Positions 5,335 through 5,514 of a DNA stretch of 5,514 bases are shown here, one piece after another. The DNA is from Candidatus Woesearchaeota archaeon (GTDB lineage Archaea > Nanobdellota > Nanobdellia > Woesearchaeales > B29-G15). The stretch's first letter is position 1. Every line of letters starts with the position of its first letter. The position numbers were made by a program, and so were the translations under genes. The DNA lies in assembly GCA_003650585.1 (NCBI GenBank), contig QMQS01000067.1, positions 1 through 5,514 of the forward strand, in the 5' to 3' direction. The notes below the pieces were generated by a model, which worked only from the letters and a program-made list of their open reading frames with translations, was not told the origin of the DNA and made no database searches.

Positions 5335-5514
5335 ATGGAATTCCCAAACAATCTCTCAGATTCTCAAATTGGTGTGTGCCAAGCCAAGATAAAGGTTATT
5401 GGTGTTGGTGGAGCAGGCAACAACATGGTCTCTTGGCTCTATAAAAAGGGCATCAAAGGGGCAGAAATTATTGCTTGCAACACAGACCAGCAACACCTCA
5501 ACATAACCGAAGCA
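5335..5514 (+). CDS. ftsZ: FtsZ cell-division GTPase, N-terminal part (cut by the window edge)
   Basis: The first 60 residues of the tubulin-like GTPase that polymerises into the division ring at mid-cell. After a short variable N-terminus (MEFPNNLSDSQIGVCQ), the first Rossmann strand and nucleotide-binding loop IKVIGVGGAGNN (19-30) appear, then MVSWLYKKGIKGAEIIACNTDQQHL (31-55), which matches the FtsZ pattern of GxGGxGxN followed by G(i)xGxxxxxxNTDxQxL. The tubulin GGGTG signature lies beyond the window, so integrity and FtsZ1 versus FtsZ2 type cannot be judged. ATG 5335 is the first possible start after an in-frame TAA at 5302, with no ATG, GTG or TTG between. It is transcribed divergently from the RNA-modification genes. 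In many archaea ftsZ precedes secE and nusG, which cannot be checked here. Confidence 0.95.
   Translation, partial: MEFPNNLSDSQIGVCQAKIKVIGVGGAGNNMVSWLYKKGIKGAEIIACNTDQQHLNITEA

Noticed and set aside
5249..5336. Three copies of ACAAAAT in the divergent region
   Set aside because: The stretch is AT-rich, spacing is irregular and one copy runs into the ftsZ start codon; probably chance.
1..5514. tRNA or rRNA genes, CRISPR repeats, transposase or attachment sites
   Set aside because: None seen; almost every base outside 2435-2500 and 5198-5334 is explained by coding sequence.

Overview
The window reads as archaeal chromosomal DNA. The evidence is a Pelota (aPelota) gene, an archaeal-type tRNA m1A57/58 methyltransferase, a TtuA/NcsA-type tRNA thiolase with its Cys triad, the start of an FtsZ gene, TATA-type box A promoters, and GGTGA-like ribosome binding sites. 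I cannot place the lineage further from these genes. Nothing suggests a plasmid, virus, IS element or CRISPR array.

Layout: seven genes lie head-to-tail on the minus strand, and ftsZ begins on the plus strand at the right edge. Read in the direction of transcription from about 5198 leftwards, the minus-strand genes are: a TtuA/NcsA-family tRNA 2-thiolation enzyme (5197-4283), TrmI-type tRNA m1A methyltransferase (4308-3547), Pelota (3550-2501), a degenerate site-2-protease-like membrane protein (2434-1709), a 107-residue four-helix membrane protein (1712-1389), a metallo-beta-lactamase-fold hydrolase (1392-832), and an OGG1-type 8-oxoguanine DNA glycosylase/lyase (830 or 839 to 3). Junctions are tight: 26-bp overlap, ATGA overlap, 66-bp gap, ATGA, ATGA, and finally either an 8-bp overlap or a 1-nt gap. 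The 66-bp gap holds a good TATA box, so the run probably has two transcription units: an RNA/translation unit (thiolase, methyltransferase, Pelota) and a membrane/repair unit (S2P-like, small membrane protein, MBL, OGG1).

The 137-bp divergent region 5198-5334 carries a box A for each direction and a short inverted repeat between them. The thiolase transcript looks leaderless, whereas ftsZ should have a leader of roughly 20-25 nt.

How the genes may work together: the first unit joins tRNA modification (possibly both enzymes acting on the T-loop) with rescue of stalled ribosomes. The second contains a predicted protease-dead S2P relative that appears to have lost all its catalytic residues, translationally coupled to an unrecognised small membrane protein, followed by a detoxification-type hydrolase and oxidative base repair. 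The least explained element is the pseudoprotease plus small membrane protein pair.
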